From Lachnospiraceae bacterium (GTDB lineage: Bacteria > Bacillota > Clostridia > Lachnospirales > Lachnospiraceae), in the NCBI GenBank assembly GCA_900767585.1, contig CAAFZP010000007.1, positions 1-21,023 on the forward strand: 21,023 nt of DNA. The letters are read 5' to 3'. Below the pieces are notes generated by a model. The model was not told where the DNA came from and made no database searches. It was given only the letters and a program-made list of their open reading frames with translations. The position numbers and the translations under genes were made by a program. Below, piece after piece: positions 7,700 to 15,087 of this stretch (its first letter is position 1; each line of letters begins with the position of its first letter).

Positions 7700-8797
7700 T
7701 CAATATCCATAATACGCATCTAATCCATCGGCAAGCCCGGAAACAAGCTCCTTCTGATAATCCGGATCCACAAGCTTCGCCTCTTCGTCCGCATTGCTCA
7801 GGTATCCAAGTTTAATCAGAGCTACCGGTTTTCTGCTCCAGTTGATGGCCGTCATCTGATCTGTCTCATATATACCCTGGTTTGTGCAGGCTGTTTTGTC
7901 TAATACACCCTGGATCAGCCATGTAGCCAGGCGATAGCTGTCATTGTGAAGATTCCCGTTAAACGTGCTGTCCTCCGGCATGCATACAGCCATAACTCCG
8001 GTCAGAGAACTGTTCTCGCTGAAATTCATCTGGATGCGCACAAACACGGTTGCTTCCGAATCGTTCGACAGTTCTGCCCGGTCTTTATTGGAAAGATTGA
8101 TTTCATCGGTATCCCTGGTTAACAGAACCTGATATCCCCGGCTCTCCAATTCTGTCTGAAGAAGCTTTGCATAAGTCAGATTCAGTTCACTTTCCCTGGT
8201 TCCAAGTGTTGTTCCGACATTTCCAGTCGACGCACCCTGTTTTGTCACATCTGTATCCGGTCCGATTTCCACTTGTTCTGCGTTTACAACTGCCTGGTTG
8301 GCCGGATCGATCATAACGATTTTTTTCACCTTTTCAGCATCGGTCAGAGATGCTGTCGATTCTTTTTTTGTTTCTTCTGTCGTCGCATCCGGAAGCGTTC
8401 CTTCCGGTGGTTCTGTCTGGATCACATACTCCGAATACACATAAAAAGACGCTCCATCGAGCTGCACGCGGGTCCACTCTTCATTGTATCCCGTCCGGTT
8501 TAAGATCTCACCGCCCGGAACAAGCTTATAGATATCTGCATCGGTTGACGGAGAAACACGCACATTGATTGTTTCACCCAATGTTTTTACATAATCATTT
8601 GTTATATAAAATCCATCCGCATCCATCGGCAGTGCATCGGTCTGTGTGGCATTCCCGGCAGTCGCCGGTATCTGCGTGTCCTGTGTCTCTTCATTTTTTT
8701 GTTCATCTGTCTTTTTTCTTCCACATCCGGCAAGCATAGCCATACACCAAATTCCAATCAGGATGGCTGCAAGTGTTTTTTTATTTTTCTTTCTCAT
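7700..8797 (-). CDS. Lipoprotein with SH3 domain and degenerate Amidase_3 domain (probable pseudoenzyme)
   Basis: A 365-residue exported lipoprotein. It has a basic N-terminus, a hydrophobic segment 9-24 and lipobox LAGC with the lipidated cysteine at 25. A bacterial SH3 domain follows (about 62-126), a short linker, and an Amidase_3 fold (about 158-365). The domain order and the VMIDP, RESELNL, GYQVLLTRDTDE, SENSS and LGYLSN segments match N-acetylmuramoyl-L-alanine amidases. The active site does not. The first zinc histidine (IDPGH) is N167, the second (SIHAN/RIHAN) is Q256, and the catalytic glutamate before LGFLSN is K329; only the zinc-ligand glutamate E202 remains. It is therefore probably inactive, perhaps a wall-binding or regulatory protein. 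The ATG at 8795-8797 has GGAG 8 bases upstream; the longer frame to 8881 lies in the preceding terminator. First gene of a two-gene unit with degV. Confidence 0.85.
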   Translation of the reverse strand: MRKKNKKTLAAILIGIWCMAMLAGCGRKKTDEQKNEETQDTQIPATAGNATQTDALPMDADGFYITNDYVKTLGETINVRVSPSTDADIYKLVPGGEILNRTGYNEEWTRVQLDGASFYVYSEYVIQTEPPEGTLPDATTEETKKESTASLTDAEKVKKIVMIDPANQAVVNAEQVEIGPDTDVTKQGASTGNVGTTLGTRESELNLTYAKLLQTELESRGYQVLLTRDTDEINLSNKDRAELSNDSEATVFVRIQMNFSENSSLTGVMAVCMPEDSTFNGNLHNDSYRLATWLIQGVLDKTACTNQGIYETDQMTAINWSRKPVALIKLGYLSNADEEAKLVDPDYQKELVSGLADGLDAYYGY

Positions 8798-8854
8798 AAG
8801 AGTATCTCCATCTTTCATATAAAAAGTATATTTATAAATAGTAACATTCGACGC

Positions 8855-8892
8855 AAAAAAAGACAAGATGTTTTCATACATCTTGTCTTTTT
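8855..8892 (-). terminator. Rho-independent terminator after second degV gene
   Basis: A 14-bp stem (8857-8870 with 8879-8892) has an 8-base loop and is AT-rich at both ends, with seven T residues on the minus strand (A-run 8855-8861). It ends the transcript of the degV gene that stops at 8924. Confidence 0.88.
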
Positions 8893-8923
8893 ATCTGATC
8901 TATACACGGATATCCACGTCCTG

Positions 8924-9754
8924 TCAGAAGCAGACGATTACGCCTCCACGGCTTTCGTATGTCGTGCTGACACCTCCGGCATCTAAAATCCGAACGTCCT
9001 TAAATCCAAACTGTTCCATCAGAATCCGGCGCACATTCTTGCATCGTTCCATGCTTGCACACTGCGTAATCCGAACCGGTTTTGTATTGTCATAACCCTC
9101 TTTTTCGATATGAGAAAGCAGCTTATTCAGTGCTTTGTTCATACCACGCGCCTGGTCAAGCTGCTGGATTTCTCCGTCCACGCCATGCAGAACCGGTTTG
9201 ATATTCAACATATTTGCAGCAAGCGCTTTCACTTTCGTAATCCGTCCGTTCTTCCGCATCGTCTCGAGACTGTCAAGCACAAATAACGTCCGAATCTCGT
9301 TGACATATGTTTCCGTCTTCTCCACGATCGTTTTAAAATCAAGTTCTGCAAGAATATCTCTCTCGAGACTCTCACAGATCAAATGTTGTGCCGCCGCTGC
9401 AGACTTGGAATCAAACACATGAATCTTCACATCCGGGTGGTTCTCTTGGTAAATCTGCTTTGCAAGCATCGCACTGTTATAAGACCCGCTTAATTTGGAA
9501 GAAAGTGTCACAACAAATACATTCTCTGCATCCTCAAAATGCTGCATATAGTTTTCCGGAGAAGGGCATGCGGAACGAGGGCAGGTCGGACACTGATCAA
9601 CCATCTCCAAATACTTTTCCTGATCAAACGTCTCATCATCGATCACATCGGTATCCCCGACGGTAAGCGTAAGCGGTACGGAAACAAAATATTCTTTTTG
9701 CAAATCTTCTTTTGTAAGATCACAACAACTGTCACCAACTATTTTATATTTCAT
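8924..9754 (-). CDS. DegV family fatty-acid-binding protein (FakB-like), copy 2
   Basis: A 276-residue DegV-family protein. It opens with KIVGDSCCDLT (usual DSxxDL), has the pocket loops RSACPSPENY (where most relatives have TSQPSP) and TLSSKLSGSYNSA, then HVFDSKSAAAAQ, MRKNGRITKVKALAANMLNIKPVL and RGMNKAL. The end, GVSTTYESRGGVIVCF, matches the family's GGvigtH..pGaigi segment but lacks the histidine. It is clearly diverged from copy 1, so it probably binds a different acyl chain or is an ancient paralog. It has its own promoter (9809-9837) and terminator (8855-8892), so it is a single-gene unit. AAAGG lies 7 bases before the ATG. Function is inferred from FakB: binding of fatty acid for FakA-dependent phosphorylation. 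Confidence 0.88.
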   Translation of the reverse strand: MKYKIVGDSCCDLTKEDLQKEYFVSVPLTLTVGDTDVIDDETFDQEKYLEMVDQCPTCPRSACPSPENYMQHFEDAENVFVVTLSSKLSGSYNSAMLAKQIYQENHPDVKIHVFDSKSAAAAQHLICESLERDILAELDFKTIVEKTETYVNEIRTLFVLDSLETMRKNGRITKVKALAANMLNIKPVLHGVDGEIQQLDQARGMNKALNKLLSHIEKEGYDNTKPVRITQCASMERCKNVRRILMEQFGFKDVRILDAGGVSTTYESRGGVIVCF

Positions 9755-9808
9755 CTGTTTGCCTTTCCATTCTTTGATAACTACTGCATGTGGTTTTTAA
9801 TACTACAT

Positions 9809-9837
9809 ATGATAGCATGGGATGTCATAAAATGCAA
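9809..9837 (-). promoter_or_regulatory. Sigma-A promoter of degV copy 2
   Basis: On the minus strand there is TTGCAT (9832-9837), a 17-base spacer and TATCAT (9809-9814), 54 bases before the start codon. Confidence 0.65.
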
Positions 9838-9888
9838 CCTGTTTTCAGAGATTTCATAATATTTTCATATTTGCAGATGCGATGCGGA

Positions 9889-9905
9889 ACAGCGACGATC
9901 GCTGT
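9889..9905. repeat. 17-base palindrome between divergent promoters
   Basis: Two perfect 7-base arms (9889-9895 and 9899-9905) surround CGA in the 288-base gap between degV copy 2 and popT. Flanking GATG (9881-9884) and CATC (9906-9909) extend the symmetry. It lies outside both predicted promoters, about 50 bases from each -35 box. It could be a regulator operator. Otherwise this gap holds only the two promoters. Confidence 0.5.
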
Positions 9906-9961
9906 CATCATTTATTTATTATTTGTTTATCATCTGTTTTATATATTTTAGGATTTTGGAA

Positions 9962-9990
9962 TTGTTTTTTCTTATATGGCATAGTATAAT
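9962..9990 (+). promoter_or_regulatory. Sigma-A promoter of popT
   Basis: TTGTTT (9962-9967), a 17-base spacer and a perfect TATAAT (9985-9990) lie 52 bases before the GTG start. A second, weaker TATTAT-like box lies near 10013. Confidence 0.7.
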
Positions 9991-10042
9991 TTCTAAAGTT
10001 TGTATTATACATTCAATATAAGAAAGTAAAGGAGTTCAGAAC

Positions 10043-10957
10043 GTGAATTTTTTAGTTGATTTAATCAAAGGGATTTTTGTCGGCGTAGCAAATGTCATCC
10101 CCGGTGTGAGCGGTGGTACGATGGCTGTATCCTTCGGCATCTACGACAAGCTGCTCAATGCAATCTCCAATCTCTTGAAAAGTTTCAAGAAAAGCTTTTT
10201 TACATTGCTTCCGATCATCCTTGGCATGGCGATTGGTATTGTAGGTTTTACTTATATCATTCCATGGCTGCTTGCAAACTTTCCATTTGCAACGTCCTGT
10301 GCATTTACCGGACTGATCGTCGGCGGTATCCCAGCGATTCTCCGTTCTTTGAAAGATAGCTGGCAAAGCGAAGAGAAGAAATCCCTGCTTGTGAACATTC
10401 TTGTATTTTTGATTTTGCTTGCTGTTGCAATGGCAATGGTATTCCTGAATGGCGACAGTGAAAGCGGCATTGCACTGACTGCAAGCGCCGGTATGATCGT
10501 GAAGATCTTCTTCATGGGAATCATCGCAAGTGCAACTATGGTAATCCCTGGTGTCAGCGGCTCTCTGGTTCTTATGATTCTCGGATATTACTTCGGAGTC
10601 ATCAATTCTGTAAAACAGTTTGTAGAAGCACTCCGCGCGCTGAACCTGCAGGGCATGCTCAATCAGCTCTACATTCTGATTCCTTTCGCAATCGGGTGTA
10701 TACTTGGAATCTTCTTTATCTCCAAGCTTATAAGCTATCTGCTGAAGCATTTTGCATCTGCAACATTCAGCGGAATCTTCGCGCTGGTAGCATCTTCTCC
10801 GATTTCGATCTTTTATAAAGTAAATCAGGAGTATAGCATGAAAGGGACGTCCATCGCATCCATCATCGTCGGCGTCGTTCTGCTTGTTGTCTGTGTGGCA
10901 TTAACCTTGTTCATGGAAAAACTCGGAGCACCGGAATCTACGGAACTTGAATCTTAA
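10043..10957 (+). CDS. popT: DUF368 polyprenyl-phosphate transporter PopT
   Basis: A 304-residue multi-pass membrane protein of the DUF368 family, recently identified as a transporter that recycles undecaprenyl phosphate across the membrane for peptidoglycan and glycan synthesis. Two related half-repeats are visible, each opening with the family signature: VIPGVSGGTMAVSFGIYDKLL (about 19-39) and VIPGVSGSLVLMILGYY (about 167-183). About eight to nine hydrophobic segments are present. The start is a GTG, with AAAGGAG 8 bases upstream and no better ATG nearby. It is monocistronic, with its own promoter and terminator, and lies among envelope genes. Its supply of lipid carrier would serve both wall synthesis and the glycan made by the glycosyltransferase operon upstream; that link is inference. 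Confidence 0.87.
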   Translation: MNFLVDLIKGIFVGVANVIPGVSGGTMAVSFGIYDKLLNAISNLLKSFKKSFFTLLPIILGMAIGIVGFTYIIPWLLANFPFATSCAFTGLIVGGIPAILRSLKDSWQSEEKKSLLVNILVFLILLAVAMAMVFLNGDSESGIALTASAGMIVKIFFMGIIASATMVIPGVSGSLVLMILGYYFGVINSVKQFVEALRALNLQGMLNQLYILIPFAIGCILGIFFISKLISYLLKHFASATFSGIFALVASSPISIFYKVNQEYSMKGTSIASIIVGVVLLVVCVALTLFMEKLGAPESTELES

Positions 10958-10984
10958 GTATCCTTCCCGGTTCATAACTATACG

Positions 10985-11023
10985 AAAAAATCGGGCACCT
11001 AGATTTACGGTGTCCGATTTTTT
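10985..11023. terminator. Bidirectional terminator shared by popT and the DUF2156 gene
   Basis: The stem is formed by 10985-10999 and 11009-11023, with one G-T wobble and a 9-base loop. A six-base A-run on the left and a T-run on the right make it functional in both directions. The stop codon of the minus-strand gene (11005-11007) lies in the loop, so the right arm is also coding sequence. Confidence 0.88.
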
Positions 11024-11904
11024 GTTACTATTCCTTTTTCAACCATGCATGCCGGATGATAGGAAAGCTTTGCTTTTCGAAGTCCCGGAATCCCCATATC
11101 TTCTTCCCGGTTTATATAAGTAAACGCGGAAAGTTCCCGTCTGACAAATTCCCGGTTGATCATGGCGTACGCACCTTGAATATCTGCATATGCCTTTTCA
11201 AAATGAATATCAAATGTATCCGCAGTTATCGGTTCTCCAAGTGTAAATGCAACCACTTTTCCTTCTGCACGAATCAGGGCTCCGGTCATGCCAAGCAGCT
11301 TCCGATGTTCCAGTGCATACGCGATAATCCGCTCTTCGTTTTCCTTGTCTTCCTCTCCGTCCGGGTTATTTTCCTTCTCCCAGGCACGTTCAAGCTCCAT
11401 GCATTCTTCCCAGTTTTCTTCGTCGATACGCACATATTCATAATCCGGATAATTTTCCAAAAATCGGTTGATATGATTTCTTTTTGCGTGCAGCTTCGAT
11501 CCGGCAAGGGTTGCAAGTGTTTCCTGTTTATACAGATAATCCGCTGCATCCCGGTCATATTCAATCTTGTACATTCCCGGATACCAGCGTTCAATCATCT
11601 CAAACATCTCCGGCTCCACCATATACATAGCAAATGGCAGATTACTTTCTTCAAAGTAATCTACCACCTGATCAAATGCTGCTTTCGGATCATGTTCTCC
11701 TATCGGAAATGTGAACGAAGCCGGTACCCCGTCCTCCAACCGGCAGAACACAAGCATATCTTCTATAATTGTAAATTTTGTCTGATAAAAATCGCACCAG
11801 AACAGGCTGTTTCCAAATGTAAATTCACATCCGCGATACCTGTTATGGCTGAAATAATGGTCAAATAATGGTTTGGTCTCAATACTCGGTCTGATAATAT
11901 CCAT
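11005..11904 (-). CDS. DUF2156 (phosphatidylglycerol lysyltransferase C-terminal-like) protein
   Basis: A 299-residue soluble protein with the double GNAT-like fold of DUF2156, the domain that in MprF transfers an amino acid from aminoacyl-tRNA to phosphatidylglycerol. Visible family features are CEFTFGNSLFWCDFY near the N-terminus, DAADYLY near 145, GSKLHAKRNHINRF near 155, the LLGMTGALIRAEGKVVAFTLGEPI strand region, and the closing YINREEDMGIPGLRKAKLSYHP segment. It lacks the MprF membrane part, as do many clostridial stand-alone members whose function is not established. It starts 2 bases after the stop of the acidic membrane protein gene, with GGAAGG placed inside that gene, so the two are translationally coupled. 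The last codons run into the shared terminator. Substrate is unknown. Confidence 0.82.
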   Translation of the reverse strand: MDIIRPSIETKPLFDHYFSHNRYRGCEFTFGNSLFWCDFYQTKFTIIEDMLVFCRLEDGVPASFTFPIGEHDPKAAFDQVVDYFEESNLPFAMYMVEPEMFEMIERWYPGMYKIEYDRDAADYLYKQETLATLAGSKLHAKRNHINRFLENYPDYEYVRIDEENWEECMELERAWEKENNPDGEEDKENEERIIAYALEHRKLLGMTGALIRAEGKVVAFTLGEPITADTFDIHFEKAYADIQGAYAMINREFVRRELSAFTYINREEDMGIPGLRKAKLSYHPACMVEKGIVTKNRTP

Positions 11905-11906
11905 CT

Positions 11907-13409
11907 TTATTTTCCTTCCAGCAACACATCTACGTCATTTCTTCCATACTCACATAATTGTTTCCGGATTTCATTGATTGTATACTCGTCCGCATGAATT
12001 TCTACTACATGATCAAGCAGTCGATCCACATATCCACACCATTTCTCATAAATCCGAACCATATCCTGCGTCGTAGGGTCCTTCTTCTTCTGATCCCGGG
12101 AAGATGCCTTTCCGGACATGATCTCCTTCATCGACATGGTCTTTGGTTCAATTCCATAGGCAATATAACGGATTTCTTCTGTTCTAACAAGTGCACAGTC
12201 ATACATCTCGACAAGCAGATCCTCGATACAGTCGCTTGCAAGATTGAAATGATGATAATAAAGTTCCGCCGGTCTTCTGGCCGGACGATCTGCAACATCC
12301 TCTTTGTTGTACCAATAGAAATCCTCGTCACTTTTTACATTTGATTTTGCACGTTTTGATTTCTTTTCTCCATAAGAAGAAAGCTGTTCGTTGATTCCAA
12401 ACATTGTCTCGGCCGGTACTTGGGCAGCTTTTAAATCACCCATGATTGCAGCCCCCATCGCTTCGGCTTCCTTAACAGATGCAGCCAAAGCTTCGTTGCT
12501 GATATCAATTCCCGGCATGTCTGCAGCAAATGCAGAATCGGCAGATTTTTCTTGTATCTCCGGCTTGATGTGTTCTTTTTTCCGGCGCATATGCTTCTTT
12601 TTGAGCGGCTTTTTCTCGACTGGCTCTGCCACCTCATCTTCTGCCGGTTCATCTTCTGAATCGTATTCCGAAATATCCTCTGTCTGACTTCCCGCCGGAA
12701 CCTGTATCGACTCTTCCGTCGGCGGTTCTACCGATTCCTCCAATGCCTGCCCGGCGGCTTCCTCAAATATAGTATCCGTCTCATCAGGCTCTTCTGATTC
12801 TGTTTTCTCGATTAGTGCTTCCTGCTCACCAATGACCGGAATTGTATCTACCGGTTCTTTCTTCTCTTCATTTTCCTCCTGACGAGCGTCTTCCATGCCG
12901 GTTGTGCGGTCACGTTCTTCCTTTACTGCCTTTGTATCGATCTCCTGTGTTGGGGCATTGGCCTGAACCGGATCCACAAATGCACCGGAAGGTGCGAACG
13001 CATCCTCAAAGTCTGCATCGTTTTCATCAATCTCTACATCTTCGTACTCTTCGTATTCATCATATGCATCATCTGCATACTCGTCTTCATAGTCATCGGC
13101 ATCCGGCACGGAAACATCTATATCATTTGCTCCGTTTTCAAAATCTCTCTCATCCGGATTATCCTCATCTAAATTATCCACATAAAAATCATCGTCGAGA
13201 ACTTCATCTCCTTCGTCCGCGTAGTTCTGAACATCCGCATCCCGGTTCTCCGAATCTTCCTCAAACTCTCCATCCTCGAATTCATCATCCTCATCGTCAA
13301 AACGTCGTCTCGACTTACTTGCAATCACCGCAATCGTCGCAATAATCATAATCAAAAACAGCGCCAGAAGCGCTACAAAATATATCATTGACATCATAGA
13401 ACGATCCAT
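11907..13409 (-). CDS. Acidic single-pass membrane protein of unknown family
   Basis: A 500-residue protein I do not recognise. One membrane segment (about 8-30) is followed by KSRRR, which by the positive-inside rule puts the rest in the cytoplasm. Residues ~35-290 are extremely rich in Asp and Glu, look disordered, and contain tyrosines at intervals. A basic patch follows (KKPLKKKHMRRKKEH). The C-terminal ~140 residues (from DEDFYWYNKEDVADRP onward) look folded, with helices rich in aromatic residues and cysteine. I chose the ATG at 13407-13409: the promoter at 13468-13496 starts transcription downstream of the longer frame's first ATG at 13499. First gene of a two-gene operon with the DUF2156 gene, divergent from gltX. 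Function unknown; a membrane scaffold or charge-based adaptor is only a guess. Confidence 0.8.
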   Translation of the reverse strand: MDRSMMSMIYFVALLALFLIMIIATIAVIASKSRRRFDDEDDEFEDGEFEEDSENRDADVQNYADEGDEVLDDDFYVDNLDEDNPDERDFENGANDIDVSVPDADDYEDEYADDAYDEYEEYEDVEIDENDADFEDAFAPSGAFVDPVQANAPTQEIDTKAVKEERDRTTGMEDARQEENEEKKEPVDTIPVIGEQEALIEKTESEEPDETDTIFEEAAGQALEESVEPPTEESIQVPAGSQTEDISEYDSEDEPAEDEVAEPVEKKPLKKKHMRRKKEHIKPEIQEKSADSAFAADMPGIDISNEALAASVKEAEAMGAAIMGDLKAAQVPAETMFGINEQLSSYGEKKSKRAKSNVKSDEDFYWYNKEDVADRPARRPAELYYHHFNLASDCIEDLLVEMYDCALVRTEEIRYIAYGIEPKTMSMKEIMSGKASSRDQKKKDPTTQDMVRIYEKWCGYVDRLLDHVVEIHADEYTINEIRKQLCEYGRNDVDVLLEGK

Positions 13410-13467
13410 ATCTTTACCAGCTTTCCTATAATTTAACCACTCCCAAAAATGAGAACAATCCTTTTGT

Positions 13468-13496
13468 AGTATACTAAAAATAAATTCAATAATCAA
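13468..13496 (-). promoter_or_regulatory. Sigma-A promoter of the acidic protein/DUF2156 operon
   Basis: On the minus strand there is TTGATT (13491-13496), a 17-base spacer and TATACT (13468-13473). Predicted transcription starts near 13461, which fixes the translation start at 13409. Confidence 0.7.
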
Positions 13497-13503
13497 CATT
13501 ATG

Positions 13504-13532
13504 TTGTAAAATGATTTTTCCTTTGTTATAAT
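13504..13532 (+). promoter_or_regulatory. Sigma-A promoter of gltX
   Basis: TTGTAA (13504-13509), a 17-base spacer and a perfect TATAAT (13527-13532). It is back to back with the minus-strand promoter, the two -35 boxes being only 7 bases apart, so both can be bound from one regulatory site. Confidence 0.75.
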
Positions 13533-13575
13533 TTCCTAAGAATTTATCTGTTATACAGGAGGCTATCATATTAAA

Positions 13576-15030
13576 ATGGCAAAGATTAGAACAAGATTTG
13601 CACCGAGCCCAACCGGCCGGATGCATGTAGGAAATTTGAGAACTGCTTTATACGCATACCTGATTGCAAAACATGAGGGCGGCGATTTTATTTTGCGTAT
13701 CGAAGATACGGACCAGGAGCGTGAGGTAGAAGGCGCTGTCGACATCATCTACCGTACCCTGAAGGAAACAGGACTTGAGCACGACGAAGGTCCGGACAAG
13801 GACGGCGGCGTTGGTCCTTATATCCAGAGTGAGCGTCAGAAGCAGGGCATCTACTTAGAATACGCGAAGAAGCTGATTGACAAGGGTGAGGCATACTACT
13901 GCTTCTGCGATGAGTGCCGTCTGAAGACACTTGTCACAGAATTCGAGGGAAAGACCATCTCCCGTTACGACAAGCACTGCTTACACCTTTCGAAGGAAGA
14001 GGTTGAGGCAAATCTTGCTGCAGGCAAGCCATATGTCATCCGTCAGAATAATCCGGAAGAGGGCACAACGACATTCTCCGACGAGCTGTACGGCGACATC
14101 ACGGTTCCGAACATCGAGCTTGACGACATGATCCTGATCAAGTCCGACGGTTTCCCGACCTACAACTTCGCAAATGTTGTGGACGACCATCTGATGAACA
14201 TCACACATGTTGTCCGCGGAAATGAATATTTATCTTCCTCTCCAAAGTACAACCGTCTCTACGAGGCATTTGGATGGGAGGTTCCAACCTATATCCACTG
14301 TCCACTGATCACGAACGAGGATCACCAGAAGCTCTCCAAGCGTAGTGGTCACTCATCCTTCGAGGATCTGTTGGAGCAGGGATTCCTGACCGAAGCAATC
14401 ATCAACTTCGTTGCATTGCTTGGCTGGAGCCCGGAGGATAACCGTGAGATCTTCTCTTTGCAGGAGCTTATAGAAGCATTTGACTACCACAATATCTCCA
14501 AGTCTCCGGCAGTTTTAGATATGACAAAGCTCAAATGGATGAACGGCGAGTACATCAAGGCAATGGACGATGAGAAGTTCTACGAGATGGCACTTCCTTA
14601 CATCAAAGAAGTCGTTGGCGACAAGATGGATGCAAAGAAGATCGCCGCTATGGTAAAGACAAGAATCGAAGTATTCCCGGACATCAAGGATCAGATTGAT
14701 TTCTTAGCAGCCGTACCGGAATACGATATCGCAATGTATACACACAAGAAGATGAAGACAAACGCAGAGAATTCACTACAGTTATTGAAAGAAGTACTTC
14801 CGGTTCTTGAGGCACAGGAAGCCTTCGACAATGACAGCTTATTTGCAACGCTCTCTGCATTCGGGAAAGAGCACGAGTACAAGACCGGATTTGTCATGTG
14901 GCCGCTTCGTACCGCTGTATCCGGCAAGCAGGCAACACCGGGCGGTGCAACCGAGCTTATGAGTATCCTTGGCAAGGACGAGACACTTGCAAGAATCAAG
15001 GCTGCGATTACGAAGTTAGAAAATGCATAA
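13576..15030 (+). CDS. gltX: Glutamyl-tRNA synthetase
   Basis: A 484-residue class I aminoacyl-tRNA synthetase that charges tRNA-Glu with glutamate in the cytosol. The HIGH motif is in PSPTGRMHVGN (10-20) and the KMSKS motif is KLSKR (252-256). The zinc site common in bacterial GluRS is complete: C109-x-C111 and C135-x-H137. The active-site segments RIEDTDQER (41-49) and HVVRGNEYLSSSPKY (211-225) are present. The C-terminal anticodon-binding domain runs from about 330. Length is normal. AGGAGG lies 13 bases before the ATG, longer than usual; an in-frame ATT at 13570 would be at 7 bases. Monocistronic, with a strong promoter and terminator. It may also charge tRNA-Gln for a GatCAB pathway, as in many Firmicutes, but this is not visible here. 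Confidence 0.97.
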   Translation: MAKIRTRFAPSPTGRMHVGNLRTALYAYLIAKHEGGDFILRIEDTDQEREVEGAVDIIYRTLKETGLEHDEGPDKDGGVGPYIQSERQKQGIYLEYAKKLIDKGEAYYCFCDECRLKTLVTEFEGKTISRYDKHCLHLSKEEVEANLAAGKPYVIRQNNPEEGTTTFSDELYGDITVPNIELDDMILIKSDGFPTYNFANVVDDHLMNITHVVRGNEYLSSSPKYNRLYEAFGWEVPTYIHCPLITNEDHQKLSKRSGHSSFEDLLEQGFLTEAIINFVALLGWSPEDNREIFSLQELIEAFDYHNISKSPAVLDMTKLKWMNGEYIKAMDDEKFYEMALPYIKEVVGDKMDAKKIAAMVKTRIEVFPDIKDQIDFLAAVPEYDIAMYTHKKMKTNAENSLQLLKEVLPVLEAQEAFDNDSLFATLSAFGKEHEYKTGFVMWPLRTAVSGKQATPGGATELMSILGKDETLARIKAAITKLENA

Positions 15031-15046
15031 TTTCTTTGACAGACAG

Positions 15047-15085
15047 AAAAACAGGGACTACCTCAAAAGGGTAATCCCTGTTTTT
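15047..15085 (+). terminator. Rho-independent terminator of gltX
   Basis: AAAAACAGGGA (15047-15057) pairs with TCCCTGTTTTT (15075-15085), extended by TACC with GGTA after one mismatch, and is followed by a T-run. It lies 17 bases after the stop. It also separates gltX from the remnant permease on the other strand. Confidence 0.9.
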
Positions 15086-15087
15086 AT

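Noticed and set aside
8835..8852. A possible second WalR box upstream of the amidase-like gene (minus strand TGTTAC-N5-ATAAAT)
   Set aside because: Only the first half-site fits the consensus; the second lacks TGT. It is not supportable as an operator.
8798..8881. An N-terminal extension of 28 residues on the amidase-like lipoprotein
   Set aside because: It begins in the terminator hairpin of the preceding gene and would spoil the lipoprotein signal. The ATG at 8797 has a ribosome site.
10061..10750. A long open frame (229 codons) on the strand opposite popT
   Set aside because: It is fully antisense to a well-supported membrane protein gene. Its protein is rich in His, Cys and Asn with no domain, and no ribosome site was seen. 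It is a shadow of codon bias.
12842..13345. A plus-strand open frame of 167 codons, rich in His, Pro and Leu
   Set aside because: It is the mirror of the Asp/Glu-rich part of the acidic membrane protein. The repetitive GAT/GAA codons keep the opposite frames open.
13410..13499. An N-terminal extension of 30 residues on the acidic membrane protein
   Set aside because: The predicted promoter lies inside it (13468-13496), so this part would not be transcribed. The internal ATG at 13409 leads directly into the membrane segment.
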